Shown: positions 23,201 to 33,063, counted from the stretch's first letter. The stretch is 50,302 nt of DNA from Nemertoderma westbladi (GCA_032718475.1 JAUCBJ010001485.1:1-50302); one strand, 5' to 3'. Notes: generated by a model not told the origin, from the letters alone. Program-made: numbers and translations.

Positions 23201-26200
23201 GGTTTATTTAACTGTCAGCGGTTTCGTGAAATATCTCCGAGGGCAAGGTGGGAGTTTGTAGTTGAACATAAGCTATGTCTGAGATGTTTGAGACGTGGAC
23301 ATTGGCGTGATGGGTGCAAAGCCCAGTTCCGTTGCAAGGAGTGTCAGCGACCCCATTCCTCACTGCTGCACCCCGAAAATTTTGAAACAAAGGACACTGA
23401 TGAGCGACTAAAAAACTTTTATGCGGCGAAACGAGACGATGCCTCTTCGAGACTAAAGGATTACTTACCAGATAAGGTAACACAGAGTAGGCCACCATAT
23501 GGAATATATCAAAGAGTAACAGCTATGGCTACTGATATGATGGACCGCAGAGTCCAGGGGACAGATCAGACTGCTTTAGCTGCGGTATTCCTTAAGGTAC
23601 TCCCTCTAGCGGTTTCAAATGCCGCAACTGGGGCAGTACTGACTACATTTGTGCTGCTCGATGACGGTTCTACAGGTACGTTTTTGGACGCCCATGTAGC
23701 GAAGTGTTTAGACATGAACTTGCAGGCGCTAAATATTTCAATTAATACTGTACTTACTAAGGATGAAACCAGAACAGTTATGCAGAGTAACTGTCGAGTA
23801 TCATCAGTAATGCCAAACACCGACATGGTTCTGGCGCTAAATGATGTGGTGGTCATGGATGGACTAAGTTTGAGGTATTCTAGACCGGGGTCGTGGTCTC
23901 TAGAACAACTGTCTTATTTGAGGGACATAGACTTAGCATATCCAGAAGTGGATGTTGACAAGATTTCCATGATTGTTGGCTTAAATAATCCGTTGGTGCA
24001 CAAAACACTTGAGGAGGTGTGGGGTCCAACAGATTACGACAAGTTGCACAATCCTCACGCAGTTAGAACACCTTTAGGTTGGACATTAGCAGGTCCCATT
24101 ACATCAACTGTGGCAAACTCATGCTTGGGCTCGAATGAAAATTATAAGGCATCTGCTGATTCATCCCCTCGCATACGAAATGGCTCAGTAGCTCAACCTC
24201 TTGAATTATTAGGAGCATCAACTAATTTTGCTGACAATAAGGATAAAGTCTTTGTATATCATATAGACTGTTGTCCCTGGAGGGGAGACAACAGAATGGA
24301 CGACGAAATAACATCGGACTTGATGACTAAGTATTTTGACTCAGAAGCATTTTATTGTCCATCTAAAATGCAGACCAAATCAGTAGAGGATCGCAGGTGT
24401 GAGGAAATTTTAGATGCCACTACAACCTTTGTTAACGGACACTACTCTGTAGGTATGCTGTGGCGTGATGCTAACAAACCATTAATCAATAATAAACAAC
24501 TTGCTATTTCCCGATTACGTTGGATTAAGCGAAAGTTAAAGGGTATGCCCGAGGAACATAAAAAGTACCAGGAAGCTCTACATGACTATGAAATAAAGGG
24601 TTATGCTCGTAGGTTATCAATGGAAGACAAATTAGCACCAGACGGACCAAGGAAATATTATGTCCCTACTCATCCTGTTTGGAATCCAAATAAGCCAGGT
24701 AAACTGCGCATAGTTAACGATGCAGCCGCCACATATCGAGGTATGAGTTTAAATAGTGAACTTATGGAAGGACCTAACAATTATAACTCGATCCTGGATG
24801 TTCTACTTAGATTCAGGGAACATAGGTTTGTATTTGCATGTGATGTAGCCGAGATGTTTCATCAGGTTAGGACTCCTCCGAGGGACTCTCAATCTCAGAA
24901 TATCCTATGGTATGAAGGTGATGTTGAACCAGCCGATTTTAGTGGATATATTGTTTATCAGATGCTAGTTAGCATGTTCGGGGCCAAGGACTCTCCTTGT
25001 AGGGCCACCCATGCATTACGTAAGACAGCGCTAGATAATGTAGCATTGTTTGACGACAAAATAATTAAAGCAATAATACATGACTTTTATGTAGACGACG
25101 GACTACATGGTGCAGAAACAATAGACGAGACTGTGAAAACCGCCCTCGGTATTATTGAATGCTTAAAGCTTGGTGGGTTCACGTTAACAAAGTTTTTGTC
25201 GAATTCGCGCGATGTGCTTAAATGTATTCCAGCCGATAGACGTGCTAAAGAAGCAATAGACCTCAATTTTGATGAATTACCTGCGACGCGCGCTCTGGGT
25301 GTGAAATGGATGCCAGAGACGGACTACTTCACTTTTAAGATCTTTAATGAGAAGTGCACCCCCTCAAAGCGAGGCTGCGTGGCAGCAGTAGCATCTGTGT
25401 ATGACCCATTAGGTCTTATAGCGCCAATATTACTCAAGGGTAAGCAATTTATACAAAAATTATGGAGTCAGAAACTGGCATGGGACACAAAACTAGACAT
25501 TAAACTAGACACAGAGTGGAATGCTTGGTATGCGAATCTGCCAGTACTGGCGAAGTTAGAGATTCCGCGTTCATATTTTTATGGCCAAGTTAGAGACCCT
25601 ACAGACATCTACGAACTACATCACTTTTGTGACGCTAGTAAAGTTGGTTACGGTTGCATATCTTACATTAGACGAGTACAGAGATTGGGGGACATAACAT
25701 GCGCCATGGTGCACGCTAAGACTCGGACGGCTCCAATCAAACAGGTTGATATCACAAGGTTAGAGTTGCAGTCAGCACTACTTCTAGTCCGCAGTCACAG
25801 ACAGATAATTAATGCACTCACATTACCGTTTGATGCTATCTGGTTTTATTCAGACTCCAAAATAGTACTTTGCCAGATAGCGAACGAAGCGCGTAAGTTC
25901 GACACTTATGTAGCCAATCGTGTAGAAGAGATACATAGATTTACCATTCCAGAACAATGGAGGCATGTTCCCGGGAGTAAAAACCCTGCGGATATAGCTA
26001 GTAGAGGGGTAAGTCCAGACGACTTCGTTGAAATATATCAGGACTGTTGGTTCAAGGGACCACGTTTCCTCAGTCAACCAGTTGACCAATGGGAGGGCAG
26101 CATGCGTGGTGGGAACCCAATGGGTGGTATAGACATTCCTAAAGAATGTGAGTTAAAGCAAATTAATACTAAACAGACAAGGTCGAAAGTTGTGAGCGCA

Positions 26201-27766
26201 ACCGACGTACAGAAATGCATTCCAGATTTAATTGGGCGATTTCTGCAACACTACAGTGATGTCACCAAATTGTTTCGAGTTGTGTCATATTTTTTGATAA
26301 AAATACGCAGAATTCGACATAAACGATCAGGTAAGGTTAGCAACCTACCGGAATACAAACTTCGTAATGAATGCTTAGAGCAAGCTAAACTGAAAGTTTT
26401 GCTGCTGGTACAGCATGACGCCTATGGAAAATATACCGACGACATACGGACAGGTAAGTTACACAGAGTACCTAGATCTTTAGCTGGATTGTGTCCATTC
26501 ATTGCTGATGATAACTTAATACGTATGAACACTCGAGTCGCTATTGTAAACACCGTAAGTTACCAGACAAGTAACCCTATAATTCTACCAGCAGGACACC
26601 ATGTAGTGGTAATACTTGTAAGAAAAATTCACCAGGACTGTGCACACATGGGCGTAGACTATGTGATAAATAAAGTAAGACAGCAATACTGGATATCAGC
26701 ATTGCGCCGTTTAGTAAAAGCCATATTACATAAATGTTTTATATGCCGTAAGCGACTAGCGAAACCAGGCAGCCAAATTATGGCGCCTCTACCGGCAGCA
26801 AGAGTTATCGAGTATTTACCTCCGTTTTCTCATACCGGCGTTGACTTGTTTGGTCCTTTCTACTTGGTCCGTGGGCGTGGCTCAGTGAAACACTTTGGAG
26901 TGATATTTACTTGCATGACGTCACGAGCAGTGGCCTTGTATTTATCGATAAACTACAGCGCAGATGCGTTATTGTGTGTCTTACGTAGATTTATTTGTCA
27001 TTACGGGGGGGTCGAAAGATTTTACAGTGACCAAGGGACTCATTTTACAGGGGCCGAAACGGAGTTAGGAAAACTGCTAGAAGAAGCTAGAGCTAAGAAT
27101 ATATCCACCAACGGAATTATGGCAAACAACTGGTGTTTTAATACGCCATCAGCGTCATGGCACGGTGGTGTATGGGAGAGATTAATCAGGACGACTAAGG
27201 ACTGTCTGCGATCAATGATTGAGACTCGTAACTTGAAACACAAATTGCTGTCCGAGGAAGTTATGAGGACCATGCTTGCAGAAATTCAATTACTTATTAA
27301 TGACAGACCTTTATGCGCCTTAACAGATGACGTAGACTCTTTCGACGCTTTAACCCCAAATCATTTATTATTGCGAAGAAAAATTGGTGTACCATTTCCA
27401 GCTCATTTTCCACACGAGATTTACAATGACGATGAACTTTTTCACTGTCGTAAGATGTGGACTTTGTCACAATTTTTGTCAAGTCAGTTCTGGTCCAAGT
27501 GGAAAGAGGTGTATGTGGACAGCTTAAAGCGACGACAAAAGTGGCTCAAAACTGAGCGCAACTTTGCTATTGGTGACTTAGTACTGGTAATGGAACAGAA
27601 CGTACGACGTCATGACTGGTGTGTCGGACGTATTGTGGACATAGTTCCAAGCGATGACGGGCTTGTGCGGACAGTTCATGTGAGGACAAAATCTACTGTA
27701 TTGTGTCGCCCTATTAGGAAATTATGTTACTTAGAGGTGAGTATGGACAGCACTAATCATAAATAA
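20216..27766 (+). CDS. BEL/Pao gag-pol polyprotein, 2516 aa, intact
   Basis: ATG follows AAGAAA. Residues about 1-300 are low-complexity gag N-terminus; about 301-400 form a long charged coiled coil rich in A, E, K and R. Residues about 688-890 match the gag domain DUF1759 (TPFLGDPKKFVSFKNRF). A cysteine/histidine cluster at about 988-1055 starts CQMCKENHGLFNC. The aspartic protease (DUF1758) has LLDDGSTGTF at about 1147. RT has FACDVAEMFHQVR (about 1540) and the active-site YVDD (about 1625). RNase H has FCDASKVGYG (about 1805). Integrase shows its zinc site HQDCAHMG...CFICRKR, then the catalytic triad in GVDLFGPF (about 2210), YSDQGTHF (about 2270) and GGVWERLIR (about 2318). A C-terminal DUF5641-like part ends the protein. 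All catalytic groups are present and no stop or frameshift interrupts it, as is normal for one-frame BEL elements. Confidence 0.96.
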   Translation: MSSLNVGIGPGSPRSGVSLVGDPLLVGAPIADLTAASHSELVSGHKPSIPAPADITLSTAVALKRSHYRGEPCYDEGPRHAPIGSAKGPLTRLRGNGAPSSNMVASVTSVGTINRGLGQLYRHLESECEEINKARVSSTVDSAILYTLTQKLIARFVKIKDRVTQLERYYECNGTREDYEQVTSKFNYYRDLYHKAIETPAHSVSIQVTPPREVIKAITHPPSEVQNLQRTSGEVLNSNYYGPPGPEQVVGGTANLNIDALNPNKVSTYSVGHGVPRQRQVSVGGASHLSGSSSSSSKVQRLAEAKLAELESIQAQETLRRQEIVDHERHRIQVDLEATRISEAGQETILKATKAAEKAKEQADEETRKAEAQAIKAVAEVKRVAAANERLQVLESAELWCRAQNVRDQCSLRTRILEAEGSAPEGEEFASVMHVDLPLVATGYSVAHPEPASTSTSQFVPQVRQVDKPIYSSNIGDSIFTTPQPEHQPSTRPHRLKFDNHVQAARTPRFLDRQVKSSSTHTYTLSLGKSPENHYIPQPSKGDLPCAQVLYKTSDSEHLPQDEPGSVIEPPNWEPPIERAPYQLSKGPLTPQFYARPTYLDQHNNSSESHNQCRSQNNTDPVIHHKGYTDRSRHLDSRRTGGHLSGDPGGGPSDPDSDNDRSTDRRGRDGRQSRRTSPRHYSYNSPNMGMLEVYERLALALEAPRADPTPFLGDPKKFVSFKNRFMAQVHSKDVTDDIKLRHLVTYVKGEPLDLIEHFEGMTNGYQLAWETLEKNYGNPALIIKAVIEDVTRCRFPIETPSDVRRYAHDVRRTMDVLWTLNCPQYVNNPDFIQRVAVNLNDRMRLRWARRVARFRQDRGSDPGLRQLVAFLEEESDVLNCPMYGRPAAESILRERMGDKFHGFGTKPLPLAGDKCDRWAARDVHHVPETPRFPSIDGKQRLMTSFHEEHCVVPEVMEEPSFSEASGVDTDNIDKFSCEAYAVNPQHSCQMCKENHGLFNCQRFREISPRARWEFVVEHKLCLRCLRRGHWRDGCKAQFRCKECQRPHSSLLHPENFETKDTDERLKNFYAAKRDDASSRLKDYLPDKVTQSRPPYGIYQRVTAMATDMMDRRVQGTDQTALAAVFLKVLPLAVSNAATGAVLTTFVLLDDGSTGTFLDAHVAKCLDMNLQALNISINTVLTKDETRTVMQSNCRVSSVMPNTDMVLALNDVVVMDGLSLRYSRPGSWSLEQLSYLRDIDLAYPEVDVDKISMIVGLNNPLVHKTLEEVWGPTDYDKLHNPHAVRTPLGWTLAGPITSTVANSCLGSNENYKASADSSPRIRNGSVAQPLELLGASTNFADNKDKVFVYHIDCCPWRGDNRMDDEITSDLMTKYFDSEAFYCPSKMQTKSVEDRRCEEILDATTTFVNGHYSVGMLWRDANKPLINNKQLAISRLRWIKRKLKGMPEEHKKYQEALHDYEIKGYARRLSMEDKLAPDGPRKYYVPTHPVWNPNKPGKLRIVNDAAATYRGMSLNSELMEGPNNYNSILDVLLRFREHRFVFACDVAEMFHQVRTPPRDSQSQNILWYEGDVEPADFSGYIVYQMLVSMFGAKDSPCRATHALRKTALDNVALFDDKIIKAIIHDFYVDDGLHGAETIDETVKTALGIIECLKLGGFTLTKFLSNSRDVLKCIPADRRAKEAIDLNFDELPATRALGVKWMPETDYFTFKIFNEKCTPSKRGCVAAVASVYDPLGLIAPILLKGKQFIQKLWSQKLAWDTKLDIKLDTEWNAWYANLPVLAKLEIPRSYFYGQVRDPTDIYELHHFCDASKVGYGCISYIRRVQRLGDITCAMVHAKTRTAPIKQVDITRLELQSALLLVRSHRQIINALTLPFDAIWFYSDSKIVLCQIANEARKFDTYVANRVEEIHRFTIPEQWRHVPGSKNPADIASRGVSPDDFVEIYQDCWFKGPRFLSQPVDQWEGSMRGGNPMGGIDIPKECELKQINTKQTRSKVVSATDVQKCIPDLIGRFLQHYSDVTKLFRVVSYFLIKIRRIRHKRSGKVSNLPEYKLRNECLEQAKLKVLLLVQHDAYGKYTDDIRTGKLHRVPRSLAGLCPFIADDNLIRMNTRVAIVNTVSYQTSNPIILPAGHHVVVILVRKIHQDCAHMGVDYVINKVRQQYWISALRRLVKAILHKCFICRKRLAKPGSQIMAPLPAARVIEYLPPFSHTGVDLFGPFYLVRGRGSVKHFGVIFTCMTSRAVALYLSINYSADALLCVLRRFICHYGGVERFYSDQGTHFTGAETELGKLLEEARAKNISTNGIMANNWCFNTPSASWHGGVWERLIRTTKDCLRSMIETRNLKHKLLSEEVMRTMLAEIQLLINDRPLCALTDDVDSFDALTPNHLLLRRKIGVPFPAHFPHEIYNDDELFHCRKMWTLSQFLSSQFWSKWKEVYVDSLKRRQKWLKTERNFAIGDLVLVMEQNVRRHDWCVGRIVDIVPSDDGLVRTVHVRTKSTVLCRPIRKLCYLEVSMDSTNHK

Positions 27767-27888
27767 ATAAAAAGACAGTTGGTACATGGCTAATTAGTAA
27801 GTCCCCGCGTCATGAATATGTAAGTACTAAATATTTATATAAAATGTATGTATCAAAGGTACGTCGGTACTTCACACCTCCAATGTAG

Positions 27889-28272
27889 CTACTTCACAGT
27901 GAAGAACCTCACACACTGATACTGAAATTACATTACACATGCCACACACTACAGTTTGTGGGAATCCGACGGCGTTCTATTCGGCCTACAACTTTTTCAA
28001 CGCGACGTCAATTCAATTCTCGCTATGAACTAAAATTATTTAATAATTACCTACGTCGGCTCATACTTCCAAATTCATCAACCGTTCGGCGGCGCGGGTG
28101 CACACCAGCTTCGGGTCTTCATCCAGAGGTTCTTTACTTCGAAGGGACCTTGTCAAATACGGATTTCAATAATGAAACGGAACCAGATATGTTTCTTTAT
28201 TATTTGTTCAATAGGGAAGTAGAGTACAACCCAATTCTATTCCCTGATGAACATTTTTTAGAGTTTGCTTAA
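27889..28272 (+). CDS. Open frame downstream of BEL gag-pol, unrecognised
   Basis: A frame opens after a stop at 27886 and runs to TAA at 28270, but has no ATG before its last third; a GTG at 27958 is the first alternative start. It encodes a basic first half (RRRSIRPTTFSTRRQFNSRY, RRRGCTP) and an acidic, aromatic second half (NETEPDMFLYYLFNREVEYN). No signal peptide or membrane segment is seen, so an envelope protein is not supported. If translated it would need splicing from the leader; CTACTTCACAG at about 27889-27899 is a possible acceptor. It may equally be a chance frame in the 3' untranslated region. Confidence 0.35.
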   Translation, partial: LLHSEEPHTLILKLHYTCHTLQFVGIRRRSIRPTTFSTRRQFNSRYELKLFNNYLRRLILPNSSTVRRRGCTPASGLHPEVLYFEGTLSNTDFNNETEPDMFLYYLFNREVEYNPILFPDEHFLEFA

Positions 28273-28430
28273 TTAATAATTAAATGTTACTCGGCATTCA
28301 TGCCTAAAAAGTTTTACTTCAGTCCTGATAAACTCGAACTGCCTATTATTATTTATGTAATATTAATATCCGTGCAAATAATTAGTTTATCACAACACTA
28401 ATACAATATAGTGTATAGTGGGTAGTCTTT

Positions 28431-28730
28431 TGTGTTTATGTAAGTTTCACTATTACTGTATGTACGACAGAACATTTTTGTGTTTATGTAAGTTTCACTA
28501 TTACTGTATGTACGACAGAACATTTTTGTGTTTATGTAAGTTTCACTATTACTGTATGTACGACAGAACTTTTTGTGTTTATGTAAGTTTCACTATTACT
28601 GTATGTACGACAGAACATTTTGTGTTTATGTAAGTTTCACTATTACTGTATGTACGACAGAACATTTTGTGTTTATGTAAGTTTCACTATTACTGTATGT
28701 ACGACAGAACATTTTTGTGTTATGTACGTT
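28431..28730 (+). repeat. 47/48-bp minisatellite in the BEL 3' region
   Basis: Unit starts (TGTGTTTATGTAAGTTTCAC) fall at 28431, 28479, 28527, 28574, 28621 and 28668, with a partial last unit. Periods are 48, 48, 47, 47, 47; the difference is one T in the T run. Units are otherwise nearly identical, which points to recent growth. Each also contains GTATGTACGACAGAAC. Confidence 0.95.
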
Positions 28731-29003
28731 TCAATATGTTAGTTAATATTATATGTACTGTAATTATGAGAGGTATCTGTATCTATATTTAATATGTACG
28801 ACATAATGAATCACATCCTGAATTATATATATTTTCAGATCAGATATCCTATATTTTAAAAATAAACCATTTTTTCAAAATTTGAACTGATTGTTTCTCT
28901 TATTTTTTCTATCTTTGTTTTATGACATAATAATAGTGCCTACTGTTGTGAACCGATTTGCTTCGTAATCTATCCTGTACACATCAGGAAAGATTAGGGG
29001 GAC

Positions 29004-29696
29004 TGTACACGGTTCCATTTACTTAGTATTCTGCAAACAAAAATGGCCATATGGATGATTTAGATCAGCAGAACTTCTGTGCAATATTATATATTTGGGG
29101 CCCCATTGGATCAGTTATTGCATTTAGTTGCCCCTATAGAAGACTACTTCGTCTTCTTAATGCTTTATGACAGTATTATATCAGGCGCTGATCCAATGTA
29201 ACCCCCCTTGTGTAACTGTTATAATGTTGTGCAGTGCATACATATTACTTTATTGAGTTGGCCTGTAATCTATCCTAAGTGATTTCTAGTGTAACTGCCA
29301 ATGGGATTGCTTAGTGAGCAACCAGCTGGAGTGAATTGATTACCACATTGTTCTTTGTACATTTCTGCATATTTAAGGCAGTGTAGTTAATATCCCGGCA
29401 GTCACCTAGAGTCATTTACGGTAACGATATTATTAGGTGTTTACCCGTTTATACTGGGAGCACAAATTCTTAAGATTGTTATTCATATTATATTATTATT
29501 AGAATATACTATCTCTAATCTGAATTCTCTCTTTTATAATTTGTTAACAACCATGCATAAAATGGAAACAGCGTTCCTGGGAGAGCTCCTATTCCTCACC
29601 GATAGATCCTTAGCCCCAATCTAGTTTCTGCTGCTAGCCGATCAACTCAATTCTTTCCCTTTCAAAAAACTCACGAACCTAACGCATTCGTGTACA
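29004..29696 (+). repeat. BEL/Pao 3' LTR
   Basis: 693 bases matching 18783-19475 with one difference seen by eye. It begins TGTACACGG right after the purine tract and is followed by the target duplication AGCCT at 29697-29701. It would supply the polyadenylation site. Confidence 0.95.
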
Positions 29697-29701
29697 AGCC
29701 T

Positions 29702-30278
29702 TTTACAAATATATTATTATATTTCAATCATCCTAATATTTTTTTCAATCTCATATATCAATTAGTTCAAAATATCGTTTTACTTCTGCGATAACTCCAG
29801 TGGAAGCAGCCCTCCACCAACGTCATCCCCTTCTTACCAAAGGAATTGTCCATATAGTAGGGGGGGGGGGGGGGGGGATGGATCAAATCCCAACATTTGT
29901 GGATTCCAGTTTGGACCCCTTAGACCTTTTCTAGCATATGAATGGAATTGCTGGTGCAAATATTTACAAAAAATATTTAGAATTAGCAACTTCTGGACAC
30001 TTTTTGTACATATACAATTTTCCGCTATATTTTAATGGTGATCGTTTCAATGTCCGGTGATTGTTTCAATGTCGGTTAGTCATCATTTCCAGTCATTTTA
30101 TGAAGTCTATTTCAGTCTCGGTTCTCAGTTAAACTGCATTGATCGATAGTACATTTCTAGGTGTAGACTGATATCTATCTACCTATTTTAGTGGAAAATG
30201 TGAGATATAATGTTATGCATCAAGCACTTTGGGTGTGGGACCTAAATGATGGGCCATGTCAGCTTGATCCATTACTAG
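29702..30278. other. Intron sequence, no gene seen
   Basis: Holds an 18-base G run (29860-29877) followed by ATGGATCAAATCC and AGTTTGGACCCCTTAGA, which resemble the complement of 42785-42866, so a short dispersed repeat is likely. No coding region is supported. Confidence 0.5.
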
Positions 30279-30282
30279 GTAG

Positions 30283-30520
30283 CGCCATGGGCCTTTGGCC
30301 TCATGTCTGTTTATGTATAACTACATGTAGGATAGTTTTGGCATGGCCTTATCTGGCCTTTCGGTTTTGGTTTTATCATCTTACCGGTACGTCTGTCAGT
30401 TGACGCTTGAGCAACACTACTGCTGTATTGCATTACCAATATACCTTCAGGCCTTACTGCCTTACCTGTTGTGTTTTCACCTCTTGCATATTGGAGTATT
30501 ACCTCTTACCACTTATTGGC
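30283..30520 (+). repeat. Left LTR-like repeat of the Gypsy derivative
   Basis: Starts CGCCATGGGCCTTTGGCC, ends CACTTATTGGC. Differs from the right copy at about 30318 and 30483. Ends are not TG...CA. Confidence 0.8.
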
Positions 30521-30864
30521 GTGGTGGCAGCGATATCTTACCTTTGCCTCGCCTTGCTCCTTCATCTCAACACGACAAGTGCGTCAGCATATGGCATACA
30601 GGTCAGCAGGTATATCTTCTTACCGTCGTAGCCTAAATCATAGGCTGTGATATAGGCCTACCTAATACCGCGTCTCAACTGCAGAACTAACCCAGAACTG
30701 TACTACTTACCACTACCGGTTGCTGGTTGAGCCAACTGACAACCAACAACCAAACTGTGAATATTACCTATAGGGCCTAGCCATAACCAGATTCGGATTC
30801 ACAGACAATAATTACCGTCCTTACCGGACTGCTGGATAACCATACCTATCTTATCAGTTCACAA

Positions 30865-32802
30865 TTGCCTGTCTATATATACGTCGTACAACTCAGTCTG
30901 CCAGTCCGACTCTACTTAGCATTATTACTACATATACCGGTACCCCAGTACCTACCACAAAAAAAAAAGCTCCTGGTAAACTGGTCAGCCGATATCCAGT
31001 ATCCGCATAGAACACCGATATGTCCACAGCGACAGGTTCCCTACTTACTACAAAAATTATACCTCTCTAAAGTTGAAACCATTAATACCTTTGAAACATG
31101 GAGACAGAATCTTTTATACACTTTAGCTTTAGACCCAGCCTTTGCCCCATTCACCCTTGATTCTGCCCACTGGGAAAAGAAATCTCGCCTTTCTCCTACC
31201 CGTGGCTTTGTGGATGATGGGACTGATATTCCTGCTACATGGCGCTGCACTGCAGCACAAAAGGTAGTAGCCCTAGAACTTATGCTAGGGCAAATAGCAA
31301 ATTATTGCCCCATTGTATCTAGAAATTCAATAGTTAAAACGTCCACTTCACTCCAATCTATGAATGAATCCTCTATATCTCCAGTTATTCGTTCGACGGC
31401 TAGTTGTGAGATGGATGATGATCTTGACCATCCATTATATACAACTCGCTCAACTTGGCTAACCACACAGTCTGAATGTCCAGATCTAAATCGTGTTAAG
31501 GCTCACCTACTCCAAGGCACCCATCCCTCAAAGAAGTTGACCAACATTCGAGATACAAAACGGTACTTAGGGGTAGCTTCACTATCCCGTGATGGACTAG
31601 TTGTCGTTAGAAGGGAACGGACCTTCATCGGAGCTCAAGAACAAATTGTTGTCCCAAGGCCATCTCTCATTGGCTTATTAACTGCACTCCATCTCCAACT
31701 TAATCACTTTTCTAGATCATTCTATGCACTTGATATTGATCCAGCTATTTCTTCTGTTGTTACCAATTGCCACCAATGTACATCGCTTGCGACTGCCCCT
31801 AGACGTGAAATTCCACAATCTACCACCAAATCCCCTCTTCATATGGGATCATCATTTGCTGCTGATGTCATTCGGCGTGAAAAGCAGTATATATTAGTCA
31901 TCCGTGAATCAATCACATCATATACCTCCGCATGTCACTTATCTGATGAAACTGCCACTAGTCTACGTGATGGCCTAATCCGCCTATGTATTAACTTTTG
32001 CCCATGTAATGGTCCCCCTGCTGTAGTTCGCGTAGACCCTGCTACAGGATTCCGTTCCCTTGTAAAAGATACCAAACTTTCGCAATATAATATCACACTG
32101 GAACTTGGTGATGCCAAAAATCCTAACAAAAACCCTATCGCCGAACGTGCTATTCAGGAGGTCATAGGAGAGATGTTGAAAGTAAACCCTTCAGGTGGTC
32201 CCATCTCCCCAACATTCCTAGCTATTGTCATTACCAATGTAAATTCCAGAATTCCGAATCAAGGTCTCTCATCACGCAAAATTCTCTTTCAAAGAGACCA
32301 ATTTAATTCCAGTGCTATCCCTGTTGATGATGAATCCATCGTCCATAACCAACATGCTTCTCGCCAGTTAAACCATCCATCCAGTGTTGGTTCAAAGAGC
32401 CATGGTTCCAGGTCCAACCCTACATCAACAATTTGTGTTGGCGATATTGTTTACGTATACGCAGATGGATCTAAGTTACACAGCCGACCTCGTTATATCG
32501 TTTGTTCAATCAATGGGAAATGGTGTTTTCTAAGAAAATTCACCAGGAACCAGTTCCGAGAACGTTCGTATCGCGTTTTAACTTCTGAATGCTACAAGGT
32601 TCCTGGTGGACACTGTTCTCATGATCATATACCTACCAAACCCACTGATGTCTTCGACTCTTCTGATGATGGTTCCTACTCATTCATTGGTCCTGGCATG
32701 GATGGCGATCCTACAAATCTCACCAATGTTGAACCTCACCAGACAGCTGAAGCGGATCCCCCACTCCGGCGCTCCAAACGTCGACACCTACCGCCAGCCT
32801 AA
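30865..32802 (+). CDS. Gag-like region fused to Gypsy integrase, no RT
   Basis: An open frame of 645 codons without an ATG near its beginning (the first Met is past residue 130), so the natural start is lost, spliced or non-standard. Residues about 65-155 look like gag (INTFETWRQNLLYTLALDP). From about 170 the sequence is that found after RNase H in Gypsy elements. The integrase zinc site HLQLNHFSRS...CHQC is at about 275-308, and the core triad is in SSFAADVIRR (about 332), VVRVDPATGF (about 390) and NPNKNPIAERAIQE (about 424). The C-terminal part has VGDIVYVYADGSK (about 530) and ends in a basic RRSKRRHLPPA. Protease, RT and RNase H are absent with no frame break at the join. The product could not copy RNA, so movement would depend on a complete relative. 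Confidence 0.8.
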   Translation: MPVYIYVVQLSLPVRLYLALLLHIPVPQYLPQKKKLLVNWSADIQYPHRTPICPQRQVPYLLQKLYLSKVETINTFETWRQNLLYTLALDPAFAPFTLDSAHWEKKSRLSPTRGFVDDGTDIPATWRCTAAQKVVALELMLGQIANYCPIVSRNSIVKTSTSLQSMNESSISPVIRSTASCEMDDDLDHPLYTTRSTWLTTQSECPDLNRVKAHLLQGTHPSKKLTNIRDTKRYLGVASLSRDGLVVVRRERTFIGAQEQIVVPRPSLIGLLTALHLQLNHFSRSFYALDIDPAISSVVTNCHQCTSLATAPRREIPQSTTKSPLHMGSSFAADVIRREKQYILVIRESITSYTSACHLSDETATSLRDGLIRLCINFCPCNGPPAVVRVDPATGFRSLVKDTKLSQYNITLELGDAKNPNKNPIAERAIQEVIGEMLKVNPSGGPISPTFLAIVITNVNSRIPNQGLSSRKILFQRDQFNSSAIPVDDESIVHNQHASRQLNHPSSVGSKSHGSRSNPTSTICVGDIVYVYADGSKLHSRPRYIVCSINGKWCFLRKFTRNQFRERSYRVLTSECYKVPGGHCSHDHIPTKPTDVFDSSDDGSYSFIGPGMDGDPTNLTNVEPHQTAEADPPLRRSKRRHLPPA

Positions 32803-33063
32803 TTGAGGGAATATGTATGCGACTTTGACTCTGATGATTAGCTTATCACTCTCATGTTCTGAAGCATCCAGTATCAAATAGAACAATACGTATTATACAA
32901 TTATAAGTATTATTGAACGATTAGTAGATAATTTTATGTGTATAAATAATTGTGCTAACTGTAGCATGTATAAACATGTATTAATCCAAGCTTTGTAGTT
33001 CTTAGTGTAACCGTATTATAGATTTACGAACTGAAACCTAAGAACAGGAAAAAAAACTAGTTG

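Larger units (their letters stand above)
18783..29696 (+). mobile_element. Complete BEL/Pao LTR retrotransposon
   Basis: The element is 10,914 bases long, bounded by identical-length 693-bp LTRs and by the 5-base target duplication AGCCT (18778-18782 and 29697-29701). Inside are a 740-base leader, one unbroken gag-pol frame (20216-27766), a 1.2 kb 3' region with a short open frame and a minisatellite, and a purine-rich tract (AGGAAAGATTAGGGGGA, 28987-29002) just before the 3' LTR. One LTR difference was found by eye. Intact frame, matching LTRs and clean target duplication all point to a recent insertion that may still be mobile. Confidence 0.95.

Noticed and set aside
27958-28272. Envelope gene downstream of BEL pol
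   Set aside because: The frame lacks an ATG, a signal peptide and a membrane span, so it is listed only as an unrecognised open frame.
28418-28633. 71-codon frame of repeated residues
   Set aside because: It is only the translation of the 47/48-bp minisatellite and breaks where the unit length changes.
30191-30403. Possible host exon after TATTTTAG
   Set aside because: The reading matches no domain, lies inside the phase 0 intron that already joins perfectly, and runs into the LTR-like repeat.
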